Source: Crocinitomicaceae bacterium (GTDB lineage: Bacteria > Bacteroidota > Bacteroidia > Flavobacteriales_D > Crocinitomicaceae). Taken from it: DNA of 54,147 nucleotides. How positions within the stretch are numbered: the first letter of the stretch is position 1; every line of letters starts with the position of its first letter. The DNA lies in NCBI GenBank assembly GCA_021738405.1, contig JAIPCC010000007.1, forward strand, positions 1 to 54,147. Reading direction: 5' to 3'. Shown piece after piece: positions 26,038-34,790 of this stretch. The notes under the pieces were generated by a model, which ran no database searches, was not told the origin of the DNA, and was given only the letters and a program-made list of their open reading frames with translations. Position numbers and translations under genes: made by a program.

Positions 26038-27084
26038 ATGCCTTATATCAGATCACAATTACTAATTGCTCTTGTTTTACTCGCGAGTTGTGCACAACGA
26101 GATTTACAATACAAGACAATCAGAGATGTTAAATACGTCAAAAAAGAGCGCGTTGTTGACTACCGTGACCTTTCTGTTCCAGAAGAGAGCGGTGTAAGAT
26201 TTACACAATTTTCAGGTGAAATTGATGTGCTTCGCGCCCCATATATCGAGAGTAAAGAAGGCATTATTTATTGGGAAACCGATTCAAAAATTGATGTGAG
26301 CCCGGATGGGCAAAATGTAGCATATATTGGCTATGGCAATGGCAAAAGCAATATTTACATCAAATCTTTAGTAGGTGGTAGAACTACTGTTCAAAGGACC
26401 TTTAAAGAATCTATTGTCAACGTAGCCTATTCGAGAGATGGTAAAAATTTGGTTTATTCTGACGCCAACGACACCGATAAAAACATCTATCAAATTGACG
26501 CGAGTCAGGGTGCTGCAGTTCAGCAAATCACGAACACAAATCAAATCGAAACCTCACCAATTTATTCCTCAGATAACAAACAAATCTTTTACACCAAAGG
26601 GGAATATTCAAGTACTTACTCAACATATCGCTATTACATTTGGAGCTTTGATAAATCCACCTCTATTGTCTCTCAATATTGTGAAGGGTTTTCGCCATGC
26701 ATGAGCAGTGATGGTAAAATCCTATACATTACTCGTAATAATAAAGAATCGGGTCTTGGAGAAATTTGGTCATTGAATTTGGCTTCTGGGCAAGAAACAC
26801 AAATTTTAGCAGATCCAGAAAGAGGCTTTTCTACGCCAAAGGTTTCGCCAAATGGTCAAATTTTGTTGGTGACAGGAACTTCACTTGCTACTCCTCAACG
26901 CTACGAAAACCTTGATTTATATACGATTAAAACAGACGGCACAAACCTCACCCAGCTAACGTTTCATCCTGGCCACGACCTCTCTGCAGTTTGGTCACCT
27001 TCAGGTGAAGATATTTATTTCTTGTCCCAAAGAGGTAATGAAAAAGGCAATTATGGAATTTGGTCAATTAAATACAAAAAATAA
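26038..27084 (+). CDS. PD40/TolB-like beta-propeller lipoprotein
   Basis: 348 residues starting MPYIRSQLLIALVLLASCAQ, a lipoprotein signal with LLASC lipobox. After a linker, WD40-like PD40 repeats run from about residue 85: KIDVSPDGQNVAYIGYG, VAYSRDGKNLVYSD, SPIYSSDNKQIFYTKGE, PKVSPNGQILLVTG, AVWSPSGEDIYFLSQ. Such propellers bind proteins or ligands at the cell envelope. It is followed after ten bases by a secreted protein, probably its partner. The region is visibly AT-richer than the operon to its left. Confidence 0.82.
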   Translation: MPYIRSQLLIALVLLASCAQRDLQYKTIRDVKYVKKERVVDYRDLSVPEESGVRFTQFSGEIDVLRAPYIESKEGIIYWETDSKIDVSPDGQNVAYIGYGNGKSNIYIKSLVGGRTTVQRTFKESIVNVAYSRDGKNLVYSDANDTDKNIYQIDASQGAAVQQITNTNQIETSPIYSSDNKQIFYTKGEYSSTYSTYRYYIWSFDKSTSIVSQYCEGFSPCMSSDGKILYITRNNKESGLGEIWSLNLASGQETQILADPERGFSTPKVSPNGQILLVTGTSLATPQRYENLDLYTIKTDGTNLTQLTFHPGHDLSAVWSPSGEDIYFLSQRGNEKGNYGIWSIKYKK

Positions 27085-27094
27085 CGAAACGACT

Positions 27095-28006
27095 ATGAAA
27101 ATCAATCTATATTTCAGTAGCTTCATCCTCTTTTTAGGTTTTTCAGCAACAGCCCAAATTACGAAAGGCGGCTCCATAAAAAACTACGAGCGGTATCATA
27201 TTACTTATGATTCAGTTGTAACAGAAACCAAAGTGCCTTTGAAAGGATTTACCGAACACTTATCTTTCGATATTGCATTCGTCACTCCAACAGATGAATG
27301 GAGTAAAACGCAAATGACTCAGAGTGAATATATGAATAACCCATATTGGTCATCGCCATTTTTTACAGGGCAAGTTGGTCTTACCCGCGGTTTTTCAATT
27401 GGATTTGCCGGAATTACACCTTTAAACTCTATAAATAAAAATCTCATTCCTAACGTTGATGCAGGGCTTAACATCAAATATGGCGCTACATTACTTGGGT
27501 ATAGTTGGCGTGATATTTATTCTCCTGGATACGTGATGCATGAGCTCTTTAATGAATCCCCAACTTATGGCATTTTTAGCATGTATTATTTTGGGATTGG
27601 CCCATCAATCACGCTAATACCTAAACCTCAAGACCCCAAATTTGCACTTGATTTATTCTGTAGATTCAATGCAAATCTAGTTTTGACTCCCACTTTTAGT
27701 AACATTTACTTTTTAAGTGAAGGCGGTTGGTATGATCTTGAGACTACGAGAACAGGCGTCTGCTTTGAGATCTCTCCAACTTTAGGATTTAACCTCAGGT
27801 TCAAGGGAGTCAAATTTTTTCTCGAAAATACGATCAATGTAAAAGCTCAAAATGCTTCGTATGGTGTAGAAATTAGTGAGCAAATGGAGATTTATGAAAG
27901 TAGTACAGGCAGCACAAATTATTTTAACAATTCATTCAGTCTTTCTAACTTATTAAAACTATCTAACTTACAAGTTGGAATTGGACTACCAATGATTATT
28001 AAATAA
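27095..28006 (+). CDS. Secreted or outer-membrane protein of unknown function
   Basis: 303 residues beginning MKINLYFSSFILFLGFSATAQ, a signal peptide with cleavage after ATAQ. The mature protein is rich in alternating aromatic and Gly residues (NAGLNIKYGATLLGYSW-like patterns, PTLGFNLRFKGVKFF), suggesting a beta-barrel or beta-sandwich at the outer membrane. No family is recognised. Ten bases after the PD40 lipoprotein gene and in the same AT-rich stretch; probably co-transcribed. A longer in-frame reading from 27005 would overlap the previous gene by 80 bases and lacks a signal peptide at its start. Confidence 0.65.
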   Translation: MKINLYFSSFILFLGFSATAQITKGGSIKNYERYHITYDSVVTETKVPLKGFTEHLSFDIAFVTPTDEWSKTQMTQSEYMNNPYWSSPFFTGQVGLTRGFSIGFAGITPLNSINKNLIPNVDAGLNIKYGATLLGYSWRDIYSPGYVMHELFNESPTYGIFSMYYFGIGPSITLIPKPQDPKFALDLFCRFNANLVLTPTFSNIYFLSEGGWYDLETTRTGVCFEISPTLGFNLRFKGVKFFLENTINVKAQNASYGVEISEQMEIYESSTGSTNYFNNSFSLSNLLKLSNLQVGIGLPMIIK

Positions 28007-28036
28007 ACGCTGATCATTCGGTTGGAGAAACTCGTG

Positions 28037-28696
28037 TTACTTATCTTTGATACAGCGCACGGATAGTCCGGATCCCTCTAATTCGCGTCCAAGATATAGT
28101 TTATTTTCTTTGGTAAAAATTTGTAGACAAGTTGGGTAGTATTTCTTCTCGATAGTTTGCGTCCAGAACATGGCGCACCATTCTTGCCCCGCTGGCTTCC
28201 CGGTATTTTTTATCCACCCGCACGGAAAAGCATTGAAGTTGCTGGAATTGTTACCGTTATCACTGCTCTCCCATCCTGATTTTGATTTAAGCGCATTTGA
28301 ATTTGGCCCTGCCTCAACGATGAGCATTTCAAATTCTTGTTTTGTTGGTACATGCCATCCAACTGGTGCCAATCCCCTTTTGTCATTAACTGCAAACCAA
28401 TTGTACATCAAGCCAAACTTTTCTATGGTAGTACTGTCATCGTTGTAATAGCGCCACGCTGGTGTGTGGTCTCGTTGTACTTCAAACCATTCTTTATCAG
28501 ATGAAACAAACATAATACTATCGCCATTGCGAAAAACTTTTACAGCAAGATTTTGCACCATATAAACCTGGTTTCCGATAAGACAATTTGGAATGATATC
28601 TTGCCTTTCTTGCGAAGCTTGATGCACTTGAGCAAAGCCCACAAAATGGATATTCAAGCAAATAGTAGCAAGTAGAGGGGGAAAGATCTTTTTCAT
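28037..28696 (-). CDS. FISUMP-domain secreted protein
   Basis: 219 residues with a signal peptide (MKKIFPPLLATICLNIHFVGFAQ). It carries the Fibrobacter succinogenes major paralogous domain (FISUMP, TIGR02145): FGLMYNWFAVNDKRGLAP then GWHVPTKQEFEML, NFNAFPCGWI, MFWTQT and GLSVRCIKDK. The domain is a C-type-lectin-like fold of unknown ligand, found in paralogous sets of surface proteins. It overlaps the second FISUMP gene by four bases (ATGA), so the pair is translationally coupled. Confidence 0.85.
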   Translation of the reverse strand: MKKIFPPLLATICLNIHFVGFAQVHQASQERQDIIPNCLIGNQVYMVQNLAVKVFRNGDSIMFVSSDKEWFEVQRDHTPAWRYYNDDSTTIEKFGLMYNWFAVNDKRGLAPVGWHVPTKQEFEMLIVEAGPNSNALKSKSGWESSDNGNNSSNFNAFPCGWIKNTGKPAGQEWCAMFWTQTIEKKYYPTCLQIFTKENKLYLGRELEGSGLSVRCIKDK

Positions 28697-29571
28697 TCGT
28701 CGTTTTCGTTGTTTTGTTCAGGTTCGCCTTCATAGCACCTTACGGCATAACCATTTCTGTACTCGTTGTAGTAGGTAAGGACTTCTCCATTTCGGAATTT
28801 TAATGTAAAAGCAATCCCTACATCGTCATCGAGCGAGCTCGTCCAAAAGTAAGCTGCTTGGCCTTTTTCAATGAATACAAAATCGGCATTCACAAATCCG
28901 CTAGGGAGGGCATTAAATCCGCTTTCATTCGTGTGAATGTCATCAGAGGGCCAGTATTGCGTTGATTTCAAGCGAGATGCTGCTTTACTTTTAAGTATTT
29001 CATCTGTCTTATGATAATTCCAGAGGTCATATTGGTGCTTGTAAAAGCCTTCAAAAATGGTATCCTCAAATTCCATTATGAAATAATTCAAATCAATTGA
29101 ATCTCTTGGTGGTAGAATGCTCCCCTCGTAATTATAAAAATGTTTGTAATAGGTTTGAAGCGCATATTCCCACCGGTCATATGATTCGAAGCATTCATCA
29201 TACCCTTTTATTTCGTATTCCTGCGGTATATGCCAACCGGTCGGCGCCAAGCCACGCGGGTCTTTTATTGCACTTAGATTGTATAATTTTCCAAATGCTG
29301 CGGAGTGAAGACTATCTGCATTGTAGTAAGTCCAGGCTGGAATGTTGTTTTGCTGATAATACATCCATTGGGCTTTGTTTTGTGCCTGCGCTATAGTATC
29401 CCCATTTCGAAAATGCGCGGCATTTAAATTTCGTGTGTGCAGGGTGCTACCACAAATTCTTACCGTAGGGTACACTTGCCCGTCTATTGGATCAATAAAA
29501 TCTGTTGACTTTTGTCCTAAAAGTTGGACATAAGTGAATAACAAGCAGAATAAAAGTAAATTTTTCATCAT
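28693..29571 (-). CDS. FISUMP-domain secreted protein, larger paralogue
   Basis: 293 residues from MMKNLLLFCLLFTYVQLLGQ, a signal peptide. FISUMP features are spread over a longer chain: IPAWTYYNADSLHSAAFGKL, DPRGLAPTGWHIPQEYE, an insertion of about 60 residues (the YDRWEYALQTYYKHF to KSKAASRLKSTQYWPSDD region), GFNALPSGFVNADFVF, FWTSS and GYAVRCYEGE. The insertion is absent from its downstream neighbour. The first gene of a two-gene unit in the AT-rich block; the exact ligand is unknown. Two adjacent ATGs (29571, 29568) are possible starts. Confidence 0.82.
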   Translation of the reverse strand: MMKNLLLFCLLFTYVQLLGQKSTDFIDPIDGQVYPTVRICGSTLHTRNLNAAHFRNGDTIAQAQNKAQWMYYQQNNIPAWTYYNADSLHSAAFGKLYNLSAIKDPRGLAPTGWHIPQEYEIKGYDECFESYDRWEYALQTYYKHFYNYEGSILPPRDSIDLNYFIMEFEDTIFEGFYKHQYDLWNYHKTDEILKSKAASRLKSTQYWPSDDIHTNESGFNALPSGFVNADFVFIEKGQAAYFWTSSLDDDVGIAFTLKFRNGEVLTYYNEYRNGYAVRCYEGEPEQNNENDE

Positions 29572-29587
29572 AACATTTGAATAATCA

Positions 29588-29617
29588 GAAAGATAGATAA
29601 TATTATGATAAGACAAA
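29588..29617 (-). promoter_or_regulatory. Candidate promoter of the FISUMP gene pair
   Basis: On the minus strand TTTG (29617-29614), 18 bases, then TATCTTTC (29595-29588), one mismatch from TAnnTTTG, 16 bases before the ATG at 29571. Confidence 0.35.
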
Positions 29618-29735
29618 TTGGGATTTCAATTCTTTACTTTTTATTTAAATTAGGTTTTTATTGAGTCGAAAGCCGTATTCGTTTTATATTTTATGGTCCT
29701 ATTTGTGGTCCTGTATAATAAGTGCAAACAACAAA

Positions 29736-29765
29736 AAACCCCTCATTCCAAAGAATAAGGGGTTT
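29736..29765 (-). terminator. Intrinsic terminator after tRNA-Cys
   Basis: A 13-bp stem (AAACCCCTTATTC / GAATGAGGGGTTT, one G-T wobble) with a four-base loop, followed on the minus strand by a T-run. It starts five bases past the tRNA 3' end. Confidence 0.85.
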
Positions 29766-29770
29766 AGATG

Positions 29771-29841
29771 AGGTCTCAAGCAGATTCGAACTGCTGTAGA
29801 CGGTTTTGCAGACCGGTGCCTAACCGCTCGGCCATGAGACC
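29771..29841 (-). tRNA. tRNA-Cys (anticodon GCA)
   Basis: Seven-bp acceptor stem GGTCTCA/TGAGACC, D arm GCC...GGC, anticodon loop CTGCAAA giving GCA, T arm AGCAG-TTCGAAT-CTGCT, and U as discriminator base, which is typical of tRNA-Cys. One mismatch sits at the top of the anticodon stem (27:43). CCA is not encoded. It is flanked by a consensus promoter and a terminator, so it is a single-gene transcript. Confidence 0.95.
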
Positions 29842-29851
29842 ATCAGGATTG

Positions 29852-29879
29852 CAAAGATAAGCAATTTTACACTTTCAAA
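29852..29879 (-). promoter_or_regulatory. Promoter of tRNA-Cys
   Basis: On the minus strand TATCTTTG (29859-29852) matches the TAnnTTTG element exactly, 10 bases before the mature 5' end, with TTTG at 29879-29876 after a short 16-base spacer. Confidence 0.6.
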
Positions 29880-29889
29880 AAAGTCTAGG

Positions 29890-31443
29890 TCAGAACTTGA
29901 TGAGTTTTTTTGTCAATAGCTGCCCATTCACTCTTGCCGAAACAAAGTAAACACCTTTAGGTAGGCTTAGCCATTGGTCGTTTTCTTGGCCTAATTGGAT
30001 TTGTGTGGTTCCTGCCTCAGCAACTAGTTTCATTTTGACTTGGCCACTGGCGTCATAGATAAAAATAAGATCAGAAGGTTTTAGACTCAGTGGAAAAGAC
30101 AAAGTGAGGGCATCTTGTGTTGGATTAGGATAGGCCATAATTGAACTGTTGTCGTTGAGGGGGTAGTCAGTCAAGGACGCACTAATTAGCGCTTCTAAAT
30201 CATAGGTTTCGTCTCCGGGTTGATACGGCAGGTAGTGAAAATAGGTCAAGAACATTTCATCTGTGGTGTTGAAACCGCTGTAAATGGTCTGGGGTGGTGT
30301 ATGAGGGTTATTGGGGTTGTTGATAGTGTTATCATAAGTGCCCTCACTTTTGAGCTTGTAGCCTTGTGGTACTTTTTGGATGTACTTGAAAAAATAGAAG
30401 TCTTGCCACATGAAATCCCATTTGGGAATATTGACAAACTTGATGGTGTCTGCACCGGGTTTGTAGGCGTAGGCCTTGATAGTGGTGCCGAGTAAGTGCA
30501 TATGCGGGAAAACAGATAGCACAGAAAAGTTGGAAGGGATGGTTCCTCCTCCCGGAGGGTAAAACGCATTGAGGTCTGTTGTTTGGTCGGCAGGAAGGCT
30601 GAAGTTATAATTGGCTAATAAGGGCCCAGCACTAATTTGCCGCACATTGGTGCTGCCTTCTGGATAAAAGTGTAAAATGACTTTTGTGGAGTCGTAAAGC
30701 CCGAAAGAGCCCATGGGGTAGTGCATGGCAAAATAAATAGAGGAGCCAGGGCCGATGTCTAAGCCTAATTTGAGCGGGTCAGTAGAGGGCAAGATCATGG
30801 GAGTGGCTCCGGGTGTATAGCCAGTGATCAATTTGGTAGAGCCGTTACTTGGGCTGGCGCAATTGCCGCCGATGGTGTCGGTTGCTTCTATGCTTGTTGG
30901 GTCGAGGTAAACCAAACAATGGTGCACAATTTCTCGGTTGCCAGGTACTACTTCTACTGCTTTGATGATGCGGTTTTGAGTCAGGTTGGTAGGAATATTA
31001 AAGCAAACGTAATCGTCTTGAGATGTGGCTTTGGACATGTAAGTAGGGATCTGTACTTGCAAATCGCCATTGCCCAAAAAGGTATTAGAAGTGTAGACGG
31101 GCGGCGGCGGCGTTTGACTTGCAGTTCCTTCTTGTGCACCGTTGTTGAGCCAGCTGATAATGGTAGTTTTTTCGGTGTTGGAAAGCGCGCGGTTGTGTTG
31201 GTATTGTTGGTAGTTGTTGTCGGGTGGCCAAGGCGGCATTTCACCCGTATTGACGCACTGGTATACCGCAGCAGCGAGTGGGCTCACTTCGGCGTGGGTC
31301 ATGAGCGAAAAGGGAGCGGCTCCACCGGGGTGGTGACACTGCGTACATTTGTTGTAAAATATCTGCGCGACATCGCTGCTCCAGGTCTGGGCATGGCTGC
31401 TGCTCATGACCAATAGGGAAAGAATGAATCCTAGTTTTTTCAT
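29890..31443 (-). CDS. T9SS-exported cytochrome c / copper monooxygenase-like protein
   Basis: 517 residues with signal peptide (MKKLGFILSLLVMSSSHAQ). A haem c domain follows: CTQCHHPGG near residue 33 and the distal-ligand GEMPPWPP near 68. From about 125 it resembles the PHM/DBM copper type II ascorbate-dependent monooxygenase fold: NREIVHHCLVYLD (His pair), FAMHYPMG, FPHMHLLGTTIKAYA and TTDEMFL (candidate Met ligand). The second His of the usual HxH in the FAMHYP segment is Pro. The end is a type A T9SS sorting domain (MAYPNPTQDALTLSF ... KGVYFVSARVNGQLLTKKL), so the protein is carried out and attached or released. Eight bases after the esterase gene. Confidence 0.78.
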   Translation of the reverse strand: MKKLGFILSLLVMSSSHAQTWSSDVAQIFYNKCTQCHHPGGAAPFSLMTHAEVSPLAAAVYQCVNTGEMPPWPPDNNYQQYQHNRALSNTEKTTIISWLNNGAQEGTASQTPPPPVYTSNTFLGNGDLQVQIPTYMSKATSQDDYVCFNIPTNLTQNRIIKAVEVVPGNREIVHHCLVYLDPTSIEATDTIGGNCASPSNGSTKLITGYTPGATPMILPSTDPLKLGLDIGPGSSIYFAMHYPMGSFGLYDSTKVILHFYPEGSTNVRQISAGPLLANYNFSLPADQTTDLNAFYPPGGGTIPSNFSVLSVFPHMHLLGTTIKAYAYKPGADTIKFVNIPKWDFMWQDFYFFKYIQKVPQGYKLKSEGTYDNTINNPNNPHTPPQTIYSGFNTTDEMFLTYFHYLPYQPGDETYDLEALISASLTDYPLNDNSSIMAYPNPTQDALTLSFPLSLKPSDLIFIYDASGQVKMKLVAEAGTTQIQLGQENDQWLSLPKGVYFVSARVNGQLLTKKLIKF

Positions 31444-31451
31444 AGAAGTGC

Positions 31452-32768
31452 TTAACGGAGTATTTGAATTTTAGTTCGGGTAATTTGGTGATTTTGGGCT
31501 TCCATTTCAAGGATAAAAATGCCGTTCTGTAGGTTTTCGAGGTTGATTTCTTTGTTGAACGCCGGATCGGTTGCAAAAGTTTGTAAGAGTTTCCCCTCTA
31601 AACTATAGATATTCATCCGTAGAATGGGGAAATTGGACCGAACATTCACCAAGCCTTCACTCGGATTGGGATAGACCAACACTTCCATCGCTGCTAACTG
31701 TTCAACTAAATTGTTGCTGCCACAAATTTCACTGCTCGGTGTGCCGTCGCAGTAGCTGGTGGGGTAGAGCAGCGCTTGTTCTTGCATGGCATTGGCTTCG
31801 AGCAAAGGCGTTTGATTACAACCCATCACGCCAACGAGAAAGTCGCGCACAAAGCGTTCCGTGCTGTCCATGTAGGCGGCATTGCTGATGTACGGGACGT
31901 GCTGGGCATTATTGAAGGTGTATATTTGATTGCTGACGCCAATTGCACAAGCGCGTTCGTGTAGCATGCGACTTCCGTCTAGGTACATGAGTGGCGTCCC
32001 AGGGTTCACCAAGCCGCGGTTGTAGGTAACGGTGCCATCGTTGGTGCCGTGAAACGAGCAAAGCGGCACGTCGCCCGCCTCCAGCCAGTTGTATTTGGCG
32101 AGTGCACCACAGCCGTTAATAACCGCGTGCACCTTTGTTGAATATCCGGGATTTCCTGAGGTGCCTTCCAAGCCACCCAAAGAAGCCAGTGCACTGGCGC
32201 TCATGTACTCGCTGAATTCACAGGCATTGTTGAGGTAGGCCACATGCAGCGCGGTAATGGCACCCGCAGAACTGCCGCCAATAAAAATATGGTTGGTATC
32301 GATATTGAACTGATTGGTGGTTTGGGCATCTTTGTAGAAATAACGAATGGCGGCTTTCAAGTCTTGTACGGCGCGCACAACAGCTTTAATAGCGTTGGTT
32401 GAGTCAAAAGGAAAAAATCCCAAGCGGTAATCTATACTTGCGCAGGCATAGCCCTTTAAGGCAAAGCGTTCGGAAAGCGCCTTTACATCTGGATCTGTTT
32501 TGCTGCCGCCAATGAAACTGCCGCCATGTACCCAAATAATGAGTGGTCGGGCAGCTAAGGTGTCATTCGCGGGTTCGTAAAAATCGAGTTTGAGTGTAGT
32601 GTTGCTATTGGCCCAATTGCTGTTTTGCCCGTAGGTGAGGTTGCTCGTGAGGTTGAACTGTGAAAAAACAGCTTCGGCGTAGCGCCCGCTTGAACAAGGG
32701 TCTTGAGCTTGCGCTTGTAATTGAAGTCCAAAAAGAAGCGTTATGAGGGCGAGTAGTTGTTTGGTCAT
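31452..32768 (-). CDS. Secreted alpha/beta-hydrolase (carboxylesterase-like) with T9SS sorting domain
   Basis: 438 residues with a signal peptide (MTKQLLALITLLFGLQLQAQ). The hydrolase shows the oxyanion-hole motif IWVHGGSFIGG near residue 78, nucleophile elbow GGSSAGA near 168, a likely catalytic Asp in HGTNDGTV near 248 and a His in NAQHVPYI near 290. After a Cys-containing linker the last 75 residues form a type A T9SS sorting domain (VLVYPNPSEGLVNV ... LQNGIFILEMEAQ). It likely cleaves esters outside the cell; the substrate is unknown. It forms a two-gene unit with the haem/copper protein downstream. Confidence 0.82.
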   Translation of the reverse strand: MTKQLLALITLLFGLQLQAQAQDPCSSGRYAEAVFSQFNLTSNLTYGQNSNWANSNTTLKLDFYEPANDTLAARPLIIWVHGGSFIGGSKTDPDVKALSERFALKGYACASIDYRLGFFPFDSTNAIKAVVRAVQDLKAAIRYFYKDAQTTNQFNIDTNHIFIGGSSAGAITALHVAYLNNACEFSEYMSASALASLGGLEGTSGNPGYSTKVHAVINGCGALAKYNWLEAGDVPLCSFHGTNDGTVTYNRGLVNPGTPLMYLDGSRMLHERACAIGVSNQIYTFNNAQHVPYISNAAYMDSTERFVRDFLVGVMGCNQTPLLEANAMQEQALLYPTSYCDGTPSSEICGSNNLVEQLAAMEVLVYPNPSEGLVNVRSNFPILRMNIYSLEGKLLQTFATDPAFNKEINLENLQNGIFILEMEAQNHQITRTKIQILR

Positions 32769-32846
32769 GGGTTGGAATTTGTTTCTAAATTATGAAAATT
32801 TCAGATTTAAGACCTGAAAATCACTTACTTTGCCAAAAACAAACAT

Positions 32847-33716
32847 ATGTGCAAGTACTTTTTCATACTCCTCCTCTTTGGATTTCAATATTTAAGCGCC
32901 CAAGATTTACCAGCCTATAAAATCTACAATTCAAAAGGAAAAGAAGTCTCTTTTAAGTCCATGGTAAAGTCAGCAAATGGGGCAACAACCGTGTTGTTTG
33001 GCGAATTTCACGACAACCCAATTGCGCATTGGCTGAAATTAGAATTAACGCAACAAATGTTTGCCGCACATGGCAGCAATTTACAACTCGGTTTTGAGAT
33101 GTTTGAGCAGGACCAACAAGCTATATTGTCTGCTTATTTAGCCGGGACCATTCCCTCAGATAAGCTGAAGGATACATTAAGACTTTGGCCAAATTACGAA
33201 ACAGACTATGCACCATTAGTCGAATTTGCCAAGGAAAAAGGCTTGCCTTGCGTGGCTTCAAATATCCAAAGAAAATACGCGAGTTTGTTGTTCAAAAAAG
33301 GCAGGGCTGCGCTAGATACTTTGCCTGAGACCATCAAGCAACAGATGGCGCCATTGACTTTTGGTTTCGACACAACTTTATCTCAGTACCAAGACATGAA
33401 GCAAATGGGCGCACACATGGGCCCTGGCATGGGTTGGCGCATGGTAGAAGCGCAGGCTATCAAAGATGCAACAATGGCACATTTTATCTTGAATAATCCG
33501 TGGCGCACACCAAAAACGGTTCATTTGCACTTTAATGGGGCGTATCATTCAGATTTTTATCAAGGCATCATGTGGTATTTGCAACACGAAGGAGCAGCTC
33601 GCATTTTGACCATCAGTACAGTGAGTCAAGAAAACGTACAAAAATTAGACAAGGAACATTTGGGACGGGCAGATTTTATCATCTGCGTGCCTTCCAACAT
33701 GACTTCAACGCATTAA
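32847..33716 (+). CDS. ChaN-like (Tiki/DUF399 superfamily) exported protein
   Basis: 289 residues with an N-terminal hydrophobic signal (CKYFFILLLFGFQYLSA). The core motif LFGEFHDNPIAHWLKLEL near residue 51, LGFEMFEQDQQ, and the His-containing HLHFNGAYHSDF near residue 226 fit the ChaN haem-binding lipoprotein/Tiki fold. Members bind haem or act as metalloproteases; which applies is not visible. There is no lipobox. It stands alone between divergent neighbours and its stop is four bases from the convergent histidine-kinase stop, leaving no room for a terminator. Confidence 0.78.
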   Translation: MCKYFFILLLFGFQYLSAQDLPAYKIYNSKGKEVSFKSMVKSANGATTVLFGEFHDNPIAHWLKLELTQQMFAAHGSNLQLGFEMFEQDQQAILSAYLAGTIPSDKLKDTLRLWPNYETDYAPLVEFAKEKGLPCVASNIQRKYASLLFKKGRAALDTLPETIKQQMAPLTFGFDTTLSQYQDMKQMGAHMGPGMGWRMVEAQAIKDATMAHFILNNPWRTPKTVHLHFNGAYHSDFYQGIMWYLQHEGAARILTISTVSQENVQKLDKEHLGRADFIICVPSNMTSTH

Positions 33717-33719
33717 GGC

Positions 33720-34790
33720 TTACTTGAGCGGAATACCTCTGGAGCTCACCAGGCCGGTTGCTTTGCTTTTTTGTAAGCTAAAGGTAAAGGTGGTTCCGAT
33801 GCCCACTGTACTACTCACCTGAATTTGCTGCCCATGGGACTCAATAATGTGCTTGACAATCGCCAATCCTAAGCCCGAACCGCCTTCATTTCGGTTCCTG
33901 CTTTTTTCCACGCGGTAAAAACGTTCAAATAGCCTTGGTAGGTGCTGCGGTTCTATACCAGCGCCGTCATCTTTGAACTGGATATTATAGGTGTCTTCGA
34001 TTTGCACAACACTAATGTTTAGTTGGCCACTTTCTTTACCATATGAAATGGCATTGCTCGTAAGATTGAGTAATACTTGTGAAAGTTTATTGCGATCTGC
34101 ATTGACATAACAATAGGGTTCAGAAGATTCAACCCTTAGTTTGAAATTTTTCTCTTTGGCAATGAGTTCTAAAGCCTCGTAGGTTTCTTTTACCACTTCT
34201 AGGAAGTCAAAGCTGCGGATGTCTAGCGGAATGCGTTCGAGTTCGAGTTTGGTGAGCTGATCGAGGTCTTCAAGGATGTGAGTCATGCGCTCAGTAGATT
34301 TAGAAGCGCGCTCTAAAAATGTTCTGAGAATAGCGGGGTCTTCCATGCCTCCATCGAGCAAAGAATCTATATAACCTTGAATGGAAAAGACCGGCGTCTT
34401 GAGTTCATGCGCTAAATTGCCCAGAAACTCTTTTCTGAATGCCGCTTGTTCTCTGAGTTTTTCGATTTCTTTGTTGCGTATTTGCTTCCATGCTTTGACA
34501 TCTTGTTCGCCTTGAGCTACAAGCTCATCAATAGATTGGTCTTTGCGCTGTTCGCTTTCTAAAGTTTGGATGCTGCGGTAGATCAGGCTCATGCGGTATT
34601 GCAAAAAGCGCTTGATGATGTAGTAAAAGATGGTGTAAGCAAAAATCCCGGATACGAGCGGGATTAAGAAGAGCAGTGTATTGCTCAGGGTGACGAGCTG
34701 TAAATGGACAAATAAGGTAAAGAGAAACGTCAGTATATAAAATAAAATACTGCCACTTAGAATCAGGAAACTAGGTCTAGCTTTTCTCAC
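33720..34790 (-). CDS. phoR: PhoR-type membrane sensor histidine kinase
   Basis: 356 residues: two membrane helices at the N-terminus (about 8-30 and 36-57) with almost no periplasmic loop, a linker helix, the phospho-acceptor H-box LAHELKTPVFSIQGY near residue 129, and the ATPase boxes NLTSNAISYGKESG, DDGAGIEPQHLPRLFERFYR and GGSGLGLAIVKHII. It would phosphorylate the response regulator encoded upstream, with which it overlaps by four bases (ATGA). The short sensor part and neighbours suggest a PhoR role, but other OmpR-family kinases look similar. Confidence 0.85.
   Translation of the reverse strand: MRKARPSFLILSGSILFYILTFLFTLFVHLQLVTLSNTLLFLIPLVSGIFAYTIFYYIIKRFLQYRMSLIYRSIQTLESEQRKDQSIDELVAQGEQDVKAWKQIRNKEIEKLREQAAFRKEFLGNLAHELKTPVFSIQGYIDSLLDGGMEDPAILRTFLERASKSTERMTHILEDLDQLTKLELERIPLDIRSFDFLEVVKETYEALELIAKEKNFKLRVESSEPYCYVNADRNKLSQVLLNLTSNAISYGKESGQLNISVVQIEDTYNIQFKDDGAGIEPQHLPRLFERFYRVEKSRNRNEGGSGLGLAIVKHIIESHGQQIQVSSTVGIGTTFTFSLQKSKATGLVSSRGIPLK

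Noticed and set aside
29572-29735. Integration site or mobile element next to tRNA-Cys
   Set aside because: No integrase gene, inverted repeats or duplicated tRNA end could be seen; only AT-rich sequence, a candidate promoter and the terminator.
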